Source: a virus. Taken from it: DNA of 64,000 nt. A program made the translations under genes and the position numbers. The notes below the pieces were generated by a model that had not been told where the DNA came from, searched no databases, and was given only the letters and a program-made list of their open reading frames with translations. Shown here in pieces: positions 1 to 12,000 of this stretch. The stretch is from positions 20,181 to 84,180 of the IMG/VR virus record IMGVR_UViG_3300025598_000030. One strand, written 5' to 3'. Position 1 is the stretch's first letter. Each line of letters starts with the position of its first letter.

Positions 1-1191
1 CAATATAGTTGCCTGGGCATTTAAGCATGCATTAGGGAATCCATTAGTTAACCCGCAACTTGCAAAATTTACATTTATACCACCTTCAGTGCCGGAATAA
101 GGACCAGCTCTTCCCCAAGCCAAGGTCAATCCACCGGGTAATATCTGATAACCGTTTACTGTAAGACTTTGGTTCGTTCCTTGGAATGTCGAAGTAGTTA
201 AACCTCCTAAAGCATTAGCAGACACAGTTATCGGAGCTGATCCATTATAAGTTGTTCCGTCAAAGAATGTGAGAGAATTTTGAACCGAACTAGCAGGTCC
301 TACAAAACTATTTGCAGAAATATTTCCTGAACTATCTCTAGCAACTACAGTATTCGGAGTAGAATTAGTTGTAGCATATTCAACAGTCGTTCCATTGACA
401 TATAAACTATTAGCACGAGTTGCTGTTCCATTTATTAAATTAACTGATACATTACCACTAGAATCTCTAGCAACTATGGTATTTGCAACAGAACTGGTAG
501 TTGCAATACTATAAGATCCTGAATCATTTAGAACCGAATCAGCTTGTAAAGCATGAGCTGCAGTTCCATATAACATTGTTCCGGTTGTTAAAGATACTGC
601 CGATCTTCCTAATGTATCAGCTCCCGATAATGTTATTCCTTGAGAAATAACATTGAATGATGCTTGATTAGGATCTGTTACATTAACAGTAAATCTACTA
701 TCAGCTGAATTAACGTATACTGTAGAACTGTTAACTATAACCCTCGATACTAAATGAGATTTTCCAAGAGAATCTGCTATTGTTGAAAGCACCGCTCCAT
801 TCGATCCATACCCTGATGATAGCGAAATAAAAGTTCCGTTCGATTTAATCGACACTTGATTATTCGCGGGATTTAACCAAAAGTCTCCAGTTTGTAAATT
901 TCCTGGAGTACTAGTGGCTGTTGAAATTACCGATAATTGTTTAAAACTAGATCCATCATAAACTTTTAGATTAATATTTTTTGAATCAAACCAAAGTTGT
1001 CCCTGCAATGGAGCACTAGGTGCTGTATTATTTGAAAAATTTTCTAACAAATATAATAGATTATTATCAATAATACCGCCATACCCGGCATAATTTTTTC
1101 CTACAAAAGTCAATGAAGTAGACTGATCAATTGACCCGTCTGCAACAGTAACTAATGTATTTCCATTTGATTTTTTTAATATATACGGCAT
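1..1191 (-). CDS. Tail fibre paralog 1, gp53-like C-terminal domain (3' end outside window)
   Basis: The frame is open from the ATG at 1191 to the left edge (397 codons, no stop seen), so the C-terminus is missing. The N-terminal ~90 residues (MPYILKKSNG..., then GKNYAGYG, LLENFSNN, GQLWFD) match the same block in the next three genes. It probably docks the fibre on the baseplate. The middle is low-complexity Ser/Thr/Asn with repeated VARDSSGN motifs, as in fibre shafts. Near the edge, LPGGLTLAWGRAG followed by NVNFASCGLTNGFPNAC resembles the C-terminal domain of gp53-type phage tail fibres (family knowledge), which forms receptor-binding tips. GGA lies 9 nt before the ATG. It is the last visible gene of the minus-strand tail block, 26 bp after its neighbour. 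The fibre assignment is good; the receptor is unknown. Confidence 0.75.
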   Translation of the reverse strand, partial: MPYILKKSNGNTLVTVADGSIDQSTSLTFVGKNYAGYGGIIDNNLLYLLENFSNNTAPSAPLQGQLWFDSKNINLKVYDGSSFKQLSVISTATSTPGNLQTGDFWLNPANNQVSIKSNGTFISLSSGYGSNGAVLSTIADSLGKSHLVSRVIVNSSTVYVNSADSRFTVNVTDPNQASFNVISQGITLSGADTLGRSAVSLTTGTMLYGTAAHALQADSVLNDSGSYSIATTSSVANTIVARDSSGNVSVNLINGTATRANSLYVNGTTVEYATTNSTPNTVVARDSSGNISANSFVGPASSVQNSLTFFDGTTYNGSAPITVSANALGGLTTSTFQGTNQSLTVNGYQILPGGLTLAWGRAGPYSGTEGGINVNFASCGLTNGFPNACLNAQATIL

Positions 1192-1217
1192 TATTTTATT
1201 CCAAATTTATTTAATAA

Positions 1218-2804
1218 TTATGAGTAATAACCTATTATTCTAATAGCTACTGCTTCCATACCGCCACCATTTTGGGGTCTTGCAGGTATAGAATAATCAA
1301 AGCTTCCTGCAGGATGAGTGGTTAATCCCACTGTCTCAGCAGTCTGTCTAACCGGTACAGTAACTTGTACCATACCTATATTTTGATTCCAATACTTATA
1401 ATCACCATTTACTGATCTAGCTAATAAGAAAGTATCCGACCAAGGCCATGTACTATTATTCCCAACAGTGGTTGAATTTCTACCTAAAACTACTGCGATA
1501 TTATAATTACTCGGCCACACACCATCACCTAAATAGTGTGCAAGATAATGGATTTCTAAAATTAAAGATTTAACATTAGCTGGAATTCCGCCCACTCCGG
1601 CAGCGGTATAAGTAGTCCACCCTACATTTAATACAGGAGTATTAGGATCTACACCACCACTGCTATTTAAAAATGCAGAACCATTGCCAGTCATATCGTA
1701 TACAGTTATTGGAGTTATAAATCCATATGTTGGTTCTATTGCATTTATTTGTGATATTAATGCTGCTTTTGTGCTATCTACATAAGATTTAACTGCTTGT
1801 TGAGTCGGCAAACGATTATTAGCATTAGCGGTCAATGATCCATCAGAATCAAACAATCCGACAGTAGTAGATGCCGAGTCAGTTAATGTCGTAAAACTTA
1901 CATTCCCTGCAGACAAACTAGACCCTACAAAATTTTGAGAATAAACATTACTCCATCTCAATCCCGATGTTCCTAAGTTAACCGAATTGGTAGTAGATGG
2001 ATTTAAGCTGGTATCTAAGGACCAAGCTCCGCTAATTAATCCAGAAGTGCTGCTTAATAAATTTGCACTTATTCCTGTTACCGCAATATTTCCGCTAGAA
2101 TCTCTTTCTACAATAGTACTCGGAGTTGCAGATATAGCAGCCGAAACTTCTCCGCCACCGTCACCTAATAATTGATTAGCAAGTAATGCAGCTTGAGAAT
2201 AACCAATCAATACAGTATCATTTGTTGAACCATAATTTTTAAGATTAATACCCTTCTGTATTGAAGTATACCCAGTAACCGGAGAACCTGTATTAATAGT
2301 GAATGATGAATTACTAACAATTGCTACCATTTCCCCATTAACGAACCATTCTATAACCGGATGAGCAGTATTAGATTGATCTAAAATAGTAGTCGATACT
2401 GATCTAGTAGTACCATAACCCGGGATTCCGTCAGGACCGATAATACTAAATCCTGTTCCATTGTTAATAGAAAGTTGATTATTAACAGTATCATAATATA
2501 AATTACCAGTAGAACTAGCATATGCTTGGTTAGTTGATAAAACCGCCAATGGTTGCCAGACAGAATTATAAACTTTTAAAAGATTATTTGTTTTATCAAA
2601 CCAAAGTTGGCCGGTTAATTGATTAACAGGAGCAGTTGTATTTGCAAAATTCTCTAATAGATAAACATAATTTTCATTCTGTAATTGACCAAAATTATAT
2701 AAATTTTTACCCGGCAACGATAATGTGGTAGTTATATCATAACTCCCATCCGCAATAGTTGTTAATATCGTTCCATCACTTTTTCTTATAGTATACGGCA
2801 TCAT
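1218..2804 (-). CDS. Tail fibre paralog 2 (shared N-terminal docking domain)
   Basis: A 528-residue fibre-like protein. Residues ~1-90 (MPYTIRKSDG, GKNLYNFGQ, LLENFANTT, GQLWFDKTN) repeat the N-terminal domain of its three neighbours. The middle carries VERDSSGN and LGTSGLRWSNVYSQNF modules typical of phage fibre shafts, then RLPTQQAVKSYVD, a motif common just before fibre tip domains. The last ~170 residues (from about YGFITPITVYD) are a distinct domain I cannot name, ending AVAIRIIGYYS; it is probably the receptor-binding tip. Two ATGs are adjacent. AAGGA lies 4 nt before the first and 7 nt before the second, and paralogs begin M-P-Y, so the second (2801) may be used. No catalytic motif is visible. 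Confidence 0.75.
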   Translation of the reverse strand: MMPYTIRKSDGTILTTIADGSYDITTTLSLPGKNLYNFGQLQNENYVYLLENFANTTAPVNQLTGQLWFDKTNNLLKVYNSVWQPLAVLSTNQAYASSTGNLYYDTVNNQLSINNGTGFSIIGPDGIPGYGTTRSVSTTILDQSNTAHPVIEWFVNGEMVAIVSNSSFTINTGSPVTGYTSIQKGINLKNYGSTNDTVLIGYSQAALLANQLLGDGGGEVSAAISATPSTIVERDSSGNIAVTGISANLLSSTSGLISGAWSLDTSLNPSTTNSVNLGTSGLRWSNVYSQNFVGSSLSAGNVSFTTLTDSASTTVGLFDSDGSLTANANNRLPTQQAVKSYVDSTKAALISQINAIEPTYGFITPITVYDMTGNGSAFLNSSGGVDPNTPVLNVGWTTYTAAGVGGIPANVKSLILEIHYLAHYLGDGVWPSNYNIAVVLGRNSTTVGNNSTWPWSDTFLLARSVNGDYKYWNQNIGMVQVTVPVRQTAETVGLTTHPAGSFDYSIPARPQNGGGMEAVAIRIIGYYS

Positions 2805-2811
2805 TCATTCC

Positions 2812-4719
2812 TTAAGGTAACGTAATCGAGCCCTGATATGTCCAAACTCCGTTGACTACTTCAAATAACATAGCAGTGTATACCGTTGTATAAACAGCAT
2901 TAGTTGGTTGTGTTACAACACCTACATTGGTTACAACCTGTTGAGCATTTTGAACGCCACCTGCATCAACAAATGCATAATTTTCGGTTACATTAGTATT
3001 CAATTGAGGGATACCTACTGTAGATGCAGAACATAATACACGCATCACAGTGCCGTTAATTAAATCATATGTCGGATCAGCATTGACCGGTGGCGCTAAG
3101 ACCGTAAGCCAACTAGCAATTGTTGTGGTAGGATTTGTCATATTAGTAATATCAACACTAAAAATAAACCCTTTTGTACCGACAAGATATAATTTATTAT
3201 CTACATATTGTTTATTAGCTGCATCTGTAGGATCAGTACATGTATTAACATTAGTAACCTTTGAACTATTAACATTAACTACTCCACCGCCGGCAGGTTT
3301 TAAATTCATATCAACCGACGTACCGACACCAGGAGCTACCATCGATATAGTACCGGTAGTAATACTTACATTAGTGACCGTTAAGTAATTTAAAGTCCCT
3401 AATTGATTAATTCCGATTGCAGAAGTTATTGAAGACCCTAATGTTGATGACGTTAGAACTGTAGTTCCATTAATTTGATAAGAATTATAGTTATTAACAA
3501 GGTTAAAATTATCGTCCACTTGCCATGAACTTAAAGAATTACTCCAATTTAGATTATGGGTTCTAGTACCCATTAATGTAATTCCGCCACCATCAGCTAA
3601 TGAATCACTAGGTGAAGCACTATATGCTAATTGAATATTTTTGTCTGTAATCTGTAAATTATTTGTTTGTAATGTAACCGTTGTTCCGGCTATAGTTGTA
3701 TTACCTTTAATAGATACAGGACCGGTAACTGACAATGTTCCGGTCATAGTTAAATCAGAGTTTACATTTACTATACTGGTACCGGTCGATGCTCCTGGGA
3801 AAAATGTTAATGAAGGTTTTCCGAATGTCGTATCATCGCCGTTTAATCGAATCGCTGTAAAATATCCCGGAGTTAAACTACTATTTGCTCTGATATCAAA
3901 TAATTTATTCAACTCATTACTATTCAAGTAATTAGCGGTACTACTTGAAACAATCGAAACACTACTATTTGTACCTACATATAATCCAGCATTATTTAAA
4001 ATATTTAATCGTTGTGTTGTGTATTGAGTTGCAGTAGCATTAATTTGTAAATAATTCGCTGTTAAAAAGTTTGTAATTGTTGTTACAGCATCGGCATTTG
4101 TTGCATCTCCGACAAATTTAAGTCCAGGAACAGAAGGATTTAAATTTATTCCCGGCGATACTGAAGTCATTCCATGAAACGTCGATGCAAATGTAAACGA
4201 TGCAGTAGTTGCCATCGCAATTAATACACCGTTATTATATAAACTAGCAACTGTATTTGTATTATTACTCGAATCTGTGATTACATCATTAACCCAAACA
4301 TTTGTTGTCGAAGTGGTGGCATTATTTTGAGGTCCAGCTAATATCCAATTTCTGCCATCTTCTGTAAAATATAAAGTATGATTTGTGGTATTAATCCAAA
4401 GATCTCCCGCATTAGCTAATGTAGGAGTAGTAGGATATAATTGTGCACTTGAAACTGATTTAAATACATTATCTAAGGTATAGACATATAATTTTCCATC
4501 GACTCTATTATACCAAAGCTGACCCACTAGCGGGGATCTCGGTTGAATCCCATCAGTTGCAAAATTTTCTAATAACTGAACAAGGTTGTCATTATAATAT
4601 TGTCCATAGGCATTTACATTTTTACCTATTAATGCTAAACTAGTAGCTAACTGATCAACTGTGCCGTCAGCCAATGTAAGCAATACTGTACCATCTGAAT
4701 TTTTTATTGTATATGCCAT
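2812..4719 (-). CDS. Tail fibre paralog 3 (shared N-terminal docking domain)
   Basis: A 635-residue protein starting with the same ~90-residue domain (MAYTIKNSDG, GKNVNAYGQ, LLENFATDG, GQLWYNRVD). Around residues 370-430 is a module (LQTNNLQITDKNIQLAYS, then SLADGGGITLMG) that marine T4-type fibres often carry; a related block (SSLIKDNIIILNAEE) is in the fibre-like gene at 48488. PTDAANKQYVDNKL follows, another classic fibre motif before the tip. The last ~120 residues form a unique tip-like domain with no family I recognise. Its start is 4 bp downstream of the stop of the gene at 4724, so the pair is likely translationally coupled. The SD is weak (TTAAGAAT). Confidence 0.75.
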   Translation of the reverse strand: MAYTIKNSDGTVLLTLADGTVDQLATSLALIGKNVNAYGQYYNDNLVQLLENFATDGIQPRSPLVGQLWYNRVDGKLYVYTLDNVFKSVSSAQLYPTTPTLANAGDLWINTTNHTLYFTEDGRNWILAGPQNNATTSTTNVWVNDVITDSSNNTNTVASLYNNGVLIAMATTASFTFASTFHGMTSVSPGINLNPSVPGLKFVGDATNADAVTTITNFLTANYLQINATATQYTTQRLNILNNAGLYVGTNSSVSIVSSSTANYLNSNELNKLFDIRANSSLTPGYFTAIRLNGDDTTFGKPSLTFFPGASTGTSIVNVNSDLTMTGTLSVTGPVSIKGNTTIAGTTVTLQTNNLQITDKNIQLAYSASPSDSLADGGGITLMGTRTHNLNWSNSLSSWQVDDNFNLVNNYNSYQINGTTVLTSSTLGSSITSAIGINQLGTLNYLTVTNVSITTGTISMVAPGVGTSVDMNLKPAGGGVVNVNSSKVTNVNTCTDPTDAANKQYVDNKLYLVGTKGFIFSVDITNMTNPTTTIASWLTVLAPPVNADPTYDLINGTVMRVLCSASTVGIPQLNTNVTENYAFVDAGGVQNAQQVVTNVGVVTQPTNAVYTTVYTAMLFEVVNGVWTYQGSITLP

Positions 4720-4723
4720 ATTC

Positions 4724-5365
4724 TTAAGTCTTTATAATATATGCAGTCGAAGTAGACTGATAAGTTAATGATCCATTACTTACAGGTAACCCTGCAATCT
4801 GAGGAACATTGAAATAATCTATTGCCGAACTTCCGTAATTAATGCCGATAACCGCATATAAATCCGGATAGTTGTATCTATAATAAGATGAACCATCACA
4901 AAGAAGCCATCCAGTAGGTGCAGGAACACTCGAAGATGGCCATATTATAATCATCCCTGTCTGCGGTGTCGAAACATCCGATAGAAAATCTGTTTTAGAT
5001 ATGCTTAATGCATTGCCATTATCAGAGATAGCTAGTAATGCATCTCCGGATGCTGCTGTTTCTGTAGGTAATGACGATATCGTATTAGAGTTAAATGAAT
5101 TAACTGCATTCCAATTTAATCCATCAAATACAGATAAAGTCGATGTAGCATTATTAAACCATAACTGTCCTGCTGTCGGATTGGCTGGAGAAGTGGAATT
5201 TGAAAAATTTTCTACTAAATGAAGGAAATTTGTAGCAAATGCTTGTCCATAATTAGGATAATTCTTTCCGATTAAGGTTAAACTAGTATCAGTAATATTA
5301 ACACTATTATCTGGAATAGTAACTAATGGTTGTGTAGGATCTGATTTAGATATTACGTATGGCAT
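4724..5365 (-). CDS. Short tail fibre paralog 4 with phage tail-collar domain
   Basis: Only 213 residues. The shared N-terminal domain (MPYVISKSDP, GKNYPNYGQ, LVENFSNST, GQLWFNNAT) is followed almost directly by a phage tail-collar domain at ~135-195 (GMIIIWPSSSVPAPTGWLLC, then DGSSYYRYNYPDLYAVIG and DYFNVPQIAG). That domain (Pfam tail collar, as in T4 gp12-type fibres) sits near the adhesin tip. With no shaft between the two domains, it may be a stub fibre or connector. GGAAG lies 6 nt upstream of the ATG, overlapping the end of the previous gene. It is the first of the four paralogs in transcription order. The domain call is firm; its exact place on the virion is inference. Confidence 0.8.
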   Translation of the reverse strand: MPYVISKSDPTQPLVTIPDNSVNITDTSLTLIGKNYPNYGQAFATNFLHLVENFSNSTSPANPTAGQLWFNNATSTLSVFDGLNWNAVNSFNSNTISSLPTETAASGDALLAISDNGNALSISKTDFLSDVSTPQTGMIIIWPSSSVPAPTGWLLCDGSSYYRYNYPDLYAVIGINYGSSAIDYFNVPQIAGLPVSNGSLTYQSTSTAYIIKT

Positions 5366-5367
5366 AA

Positions 5368-6000
5368 TTAACTTCCATTAGTTAGACTTTGTATTCTAAC
5401 AGTATAATCAACTTGAATTAATCTATTTAGAGCTTTCTGAACCGGATGGAAAATGACATGTGTTAACAATGGACCAGAATTCTGACCAGTCGGGTCATAA
5501 CCTCTGAGGCCCAATTCATCAAAAACAAATGTAGTATTAGATGATACACTGGCATCAAATGCTGGTTGCCCTGATGGCTCACCAAAATCTAATAAACAAC
5601 TAACTAAAACATCAGAATAATATGTTCCGGGAACATGTCTGACTTCCATAAAATTTCTAGATGGGTCAACATCATACGGGTTATTTGCATCAACTACTTT
5701 ATAATAAGTTTGATTATATAACGCAGCATCTGATCCTACTACATTCGGAGTAAGATAGGTAATAATTCCGGTAGGATCTATTCTACTTCCGCCATTTCCG
5801 AATGCCATTTCACTGATAAAATTCTGACCTAAATTTGCAACACTATTAGCTAATGCTATAGAAAAATTCTCGTAATGAATTGCGTTTCTTTTATCAACAA
5901 AAACTTCTTTTGTTTCTGGATCAAAGATTTTAATGTGACCTTGAATTCTAAGAGATCCTGTTTCATTGGGATTTTTAGAACTTGGTTGATTTTTTATCAT
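5368..6000 (-). CDS. Virion structural protein of marine T4-type tail modules
   Basis: About 210 residues if it begins at MIKNQPSSKN, the start chosen because GGAAG lies 5 nt upstream, the same SD type as the next gene. In-frame ATGs at 6012 and 6036 lack an SD; the latter would overlap the end of the 4432-codon gene by 14 nt. The protein begins with a polar tail, then LRIQGHIKIFDPETKEVFVD, a central NFISEMAFGNGGSRIDPTG and a C-terminal beta-rich part. I recall similar proteins in marine T4-type tail clusters annotated only as structural. Position between the giant baseplate protein and the fibres suggests a baseplate-to-fibre adaptor (inference). No enzymatic motif is seen. Confidence 0.65.
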   Translation of the reverse strand: MIKNQPSSKNPNETGSLRIQGHIKIFDPETKEVFVDKRNAIHYENFSIALANSVANLGQNFISEMAFGNGGSRIDPTGIITYLTPNVVGSDAALYNQTYYKVVDANNPYDVDPSRNFMEVRHVPGTYYSDVLVSCLLDFGEPSGQPAFDASVSSNTTFVFDELGLRGYDPTGQNSGPLLTHVIFHPVQKALNRLIQVDYTVRIQSLTNGS

Positions 6001-6022
6001 ATTTTCTTCCATTTTTTCGTTT

Positions 6023-9000
6023 TTATATTTGTCCATAGTAATATTTATCCGGGATAGTTGCCGGCGCATCACGTAAAAATACTGCAAATAACCCATTATC
6101 AGTTAATATCGATGTATTTGTTGAAGCATACATGTTATTTGTAGCAACTTTTTGTAATACTGTAATATGTGTTCCGGTTATTAATCCAGTTAAATTTAAA
6201 TTTAAAACAGCAGTCGCTGTTGTACCATAAGATGTTAAATTATTGATTACATAATCAGGCTGAATATAGTTTATACCAGTATACATAAATCCGTTGATTG
6301 AATTTATATTATTTGAATTTAAGTAAACCCATACTTGGTTAGTTGTTGTAACTAAGTAAGAATCATATAAATTAACCGAAGTTGAGAACGTAGCGGTACT
6401 AGCAGTCGATGTTGATCCGATTATATTAAACGGATATGGATCATAACCTACTGAAATATCTTGTTTATAATAAGATAACTTATTCAACAAGTTTCCGGCA
6501 TAAAGAACAGTAAACTGATCATTTAATGTACTTGTAGTTAACGAAATTCCATTAATTAGATACGAAGCAGTATTAGTAACTGTAAGAATTTGTTTAATTG
6601 TTGTTTCTTTATAAGGAGCATTTTGAGATATTCCTTGATCTATTACTGATGTCCCTGCAGGATATACCGAATTTGCACCGGTTCCTAACGAACTTCTTCT
6701 TAAATTACTCAATACATTATTATTAACAGTCAAATATTCGATCCATTCGCCGTTTATTAATATGGCTCCTGGAATTTTTCTAACTAAATCTGGCTCAGTT
6801 AATACATCCGCATCTTCTACTACAATAGTAGTTGACGTAGAATATAATGGTTCAGCTAATTGAGTGGTATTCCCTCTACTTAATCTCTTGAATTGCGAAC
6901 GTCCTAAAATATCAGTAAAGACTCTATATCCTACTGAACCTTTATTTAAATAAGCATTGGTCATACTAAGTACAGAAATAGTTTGTCCTTGAGTGTAAGG
7001 ATACGTATCTCTAATAGATAAAATCTGTCCTGTACTATCTAATGAAAAATCTAGACCGTTAACTAGAGCATTATTTTCAATTGTTACCCAAATATACTGG
7101 TCACTCAATGCAGGTCTACTTAATGTATAACGGTTTGATGGTCTAGAAATAAATGTGTCAGTTCTAATCAGACTATTATCTCCGTCAGTAAATGATATCA
7201 CCTTTAATACATTTCCTACACCGTAATTTGCACTAGGTTTAATATAAATGTATCCGTTATTAAAGTAATAATCACTAAATGTATGGTTCGTTATGGCCAT
7301 TGCATCGCCTGTTTGTAAGAAACCATTATAGAAAACCACAGTATTATTCGGTTGATCCACATAGAAATCTATACCGTTTCGTATTTTGATGCCGTTTACG
7401 TAGATTTCTACTTCACTCGAATCAAATGTTCCTGATGGATATGTATCGTTCGGATCGATCAAGAATACTGTTTGCCCACCCGCAACCGAATAATATACAG
7501 TTGTAGGTGAAATTAATCTCTTAGTGTCGATTTCAACGATAGCTTGTGCATTTGCTGGACCCAAATTACCGGGATATACAGTTAGCTGATAAGAACTTGT
7601 AATTCCATCTCCTACAAAATATTCTTCAGTAACATCGCTAAACTGATTGTGGGTTGAGGAGAATGACCATGTTTGCAATGTATAATCACCGATCGGTAAT
7701 CCACTTACAATTAATCGACCTGAACTGATAGTGTATTGAGTCGGAGTAAGCTGTATACCATTTAATGTAGCATATATACTTCCAATTTCTTCAGCAAATC
7801 CGACATGTGCACTTATAGTTGTCACATTAGATTCTGTTACAAAATCATTAGTAATTAAATCAACACCTCCGATACCTACAATAGTTATTCCTACAGTTCC
7901 TGTGCTGGTCTGGGTATTAATAATAATAGTATCATTGTCAAAGTTTAAATTATAATCATATCCGTATGATAATACTTCATTATTAAAGACAACCATTGCA
8001 GAATCTACATTAGGAGGCATCATAGGTAGATTAAACACAGTAGTAGTTGAGGTTTGAATAATTTGATTAATGGAATGCGATACTAATGGGCTACCGGTAT
8101 GCGTTCTTGTATATACCGATATACCTACACTTTCGTACATCTGTCCTTTTATCATTTCTTCCGGACTATTACTGATATACGGAGAAATGAATTGATCACC
8201 ATCGACTATTATATCTTCTGGATTGATTCCGAATGCTGTCGTGTAGCCTAAATCACCACCGTCTAATATAGTATCTAATACTCCCGGAGTAAGGTTATAA
8301 TCCCAGAATTCTAAAAGAGTTGTTCCAGGAGTAATTGTTTCAATAATAGGAGTATCGAATATTACCGCTGAATATACAGCATAGTTAATATACTGTAATG
8401 TGATCGGAAATGCTGTCGAATTAGACGGCCATGTTCCTGTTATAGTATAGACGCTAGTATTCGGAGCCGGGCCACTAATTCCACCAACTGCAGCAATCAC
8501 TCCGCCGTTGAATATGATTTCATAATTACTTGGGTTGGCAGCAATTGCTGCTGCTTCATTTGAATTACTAATACTCACAGTTATTGCATTAGTATCTGCA
8601 TTAGATTGATTATAACTATTAGTAGGAATATTTAAACTAAACCCGATAGTATAAGAATTTGTTACACTGGTTACTAATACTGTGCTACTTCCAAATTTAT
8701 TATCATTAGCAGTTGCTGTGCTAAGAGCCACGGTATTCACACGTAATCCTGGTGATATTCCTTGAATAGTGTTTACAAACAAGGTGTTTGTTCCTGTAAT
8801 TGCAGTAGCAACCACTGTTGCTGTTGTATAATAACTAGAATCGTCGCCATATAATGAATTACCGTATGGTGTCATGTCCCAATTAGTAGTGTAATCGAAG
8901 GTTAATCCCTGAATTTGAGGAATAGAAGGATCTATTCCACTCATTAATTGAGATACATCATTTCCCGGCATTCCTATAGTCGGGTCATAATAGTAATTAA

Positions 9001-12000
9001 CTCTATCCACTGCGCTGAATATATCGATTCTCTTATTATATGTAATAGATACAACCTGTCCCTGTGTTGGGACAAAATTTAATATTAATTTCGATACTAA
9101 TCTATGATATCCATTAATAAATTGTTTAGTGGTAGCAATATTATATTGTGTTGCTAAGACTCTAGTTCCGATATCATTATTGCTTATTATTATAGAAATA
9201 TTAGATTTTGCATTATCTGCCGGCCATGATAATGTAAATTCATATGTATTACCATCTGCAATAAATTGATCATAGACCGAAGTGTTTGATATCTCACTCG
9301 ATGGCGTTATTCTATCAAACTTCATTTCTAGAGAATTTTGTCTAACTTTAGTATTAGACATCCTAGCATATACCTTAGCTGGAATTAATGAAGTAGATCC
9401 CCCGCCTACTAATGTTATGGTAGGTGTTTTTGTATATCCACTTCCTGGATTAGTTATAATAACAGAAGTTACTTTTCCTAAAGAAATATATGCTTCACCG
9501 GTGGCTCCTAACCCCGTGTCACCTATAGCAGGTATTATCTGTACTTGAGGAACAGCAGTATATCCACTTCCTGCAGAAACTACATATGCACTATCTACCG
9601 ATAAAGTGTAATTATCATTCCAAGATTTCCAAGGATATTCAGTTAAGAGCTTAGGTATATCTAAGACGTTAACAAAAGAGGAGTTTTCATTATCGTAGTA
9701 TGCCGGAAGATCAAAATCAGTTATATATGATTGAGAGTTGTCTAATATATCATAATTAATTTGATAATTTCTAACTTTACTGTGATACGGTTTAACCTCT
9801 TCTAAATATTCTTCATAATATTCACTATTTTGGAATCTATAAACAGGACGCTGATCTAATGATCCAGCTAAATTTTTCACATTTAAGAATGCTGTTTTAA
9901 ATGCCCAATCTAGGAATTTCTGTTCACTAAATGCATATTTTACTGCTTTAAAGAATGTGTAATTCCAATAAACCTTCAATGATCCTACAAATATATCATT
10001 TTTAATAGCATTTAAAACATTAACTAATTCTGTTATAGGAGTTTGATCATATAATGTTTGATCATATGTAAAATAAGAATCATAATTATAGGTGCTATTT
10101 GCTATATTCCAGAGGTCGTCACTGAGTTGTATTGTGGCATTTTCGCTTAATACTAAGTTGTATTGATCAGTAAAATCGCCTCCTGAACTAACTTTTTCTA
10201 AAATAATATATTTGCCGTTGCCTTGATTTGCAACCTTTACATAAGATCCATCAGCAACTGTGAGCGTATTCAATTGCCATATTTCGTCTACCGTAGCAGT
10301 TAATGATTTCAATTCATCATAATCATTACTGCTCCAATCCACATAAGACCAATATTGTGTTGTATCATAATCTTGGGTATGCATTTTAACCCATTTATTA
10401 TTAATTCGTTGATACTGAGCCCATAAGTTATCACTATTACTATCGGATGTTACTATTACGGTATATGGTCTTACGACTAATGTTGGAGAACTACTGAATC
10501 CTATACCTGCATTGACTATTGAAGTTGTAATAATATTTCCATTGCTATTAATAGTTGTCGTAATCGATGCGTTTCCTAATGTATCACCCGGTGCTGCGAT
10601 TATTTCAACAGAAGGGCCAGCCCACGCTATCGGATTTCCGTAACTATCTAATTCAACCGGTAATAATGTTCCATAAGAAGTGCCAGAATTAACAATTTGA
10701 ACGCTAGTTATTGATCCATCAGTTATTTGACAAGATAGAATTGCTGGTTCAATTCCGATCGTTACTAAATTAACCAACTCATCGTATGAATTAACAATTA
10801 AATCATAAGTTCTAGAATATACATCTGGGATTTCTTCCTTACTGTTTAAGTTAGTAAAATCCGCAATATCAGTGATGCGATATTGAGAGAAAATCCCATT
10901 AACATATTCGATAACATTATGTAAAGCTTCTGTTCGATTAACAAACATGCTTTGTTTTGGTCTAAATTCTATACCATATTTTTGTCTATCACTAAGGGTA
11001 GGATCCGGAACAGGGTTTCCTAAACTATCATAACCAACTAAGCTATCGATTAACTTTCTATTAAGCATAGTTGTCGGCATATAATTTTCATCACCTTCAC
11101 TCAATAATACCCATTCTGTATGTTTGTTAATAGAATTATTAATACTATCAGATGCAATATTCAAATAAATGTTATTAGAATCAAGATCATTAGTTACATT
11201 AGTAATTGCAATAGAATTTTGTGATAATATAGATACAAATTTTGTACCATTACTAGCAGGATTATAAATCAAATTAGAAACATCGTTTGCAGATAATCTT
11301 CTATTTGAAACATTAGGAACTATAACAGTATTTTTAACCCAATAAAAATACACATTAGTAGCTGCACCTGTATTAGAATCATAATATTGTTTTACACTTA
11401 TAACACTATCATCAGGATATTTCGGTTGTCCACTAATATTCTCAGCTAATCCGGCAGTTGTATCTGCTAAAGCACTCCATTGACTTGGCAGATATTCACT
11501 TTGTATCCATTCATATACATCTATACTGCAACCTGGGAATAAATTTCCCCATGAATTCTTTCTGTATTCTAAATCACTTTGTTCATACCATACATACTTA
11601 ACTGTAGATAAATCCCACCATAATTCACCAACGTGTTCTTCTATCCAGCTAGTGTTTGTATCAACATTTACTCCTTGCACACCGATGCTATATGTTGCAG
11701 GATCAAATTCTGTTTTATATTTGATTTCTTGATCAGCTAATCCTAAAATTTTGCCTTTTACAGGATCTACTATGTCTAGATAATCTAAAATTTTCGACGA
11801 TTGACTATCTATTGTAATGGCTTTCTTGATCTTAGAAAGGTCTACCAAATCATCTTCTTGTCTTAAAATATTCCAAGTAGGTGAATTTTTAATAATTTCT
11901 GCAAATTGATAAAACGCCCCATGATCAGGAGTTGCAGTAGGTGCTCCTACAAATACATTTCCGTTAGAAATTGCAACGCTAGACCCATAACTACTACCAT

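Noticed and set aside
6036-6096. Longer N-terminus of the structural protein at 5368
   Set aside because: It would overlap the giant gene and has no SD; the internal start at 6000 has GGAAG at good spacing.
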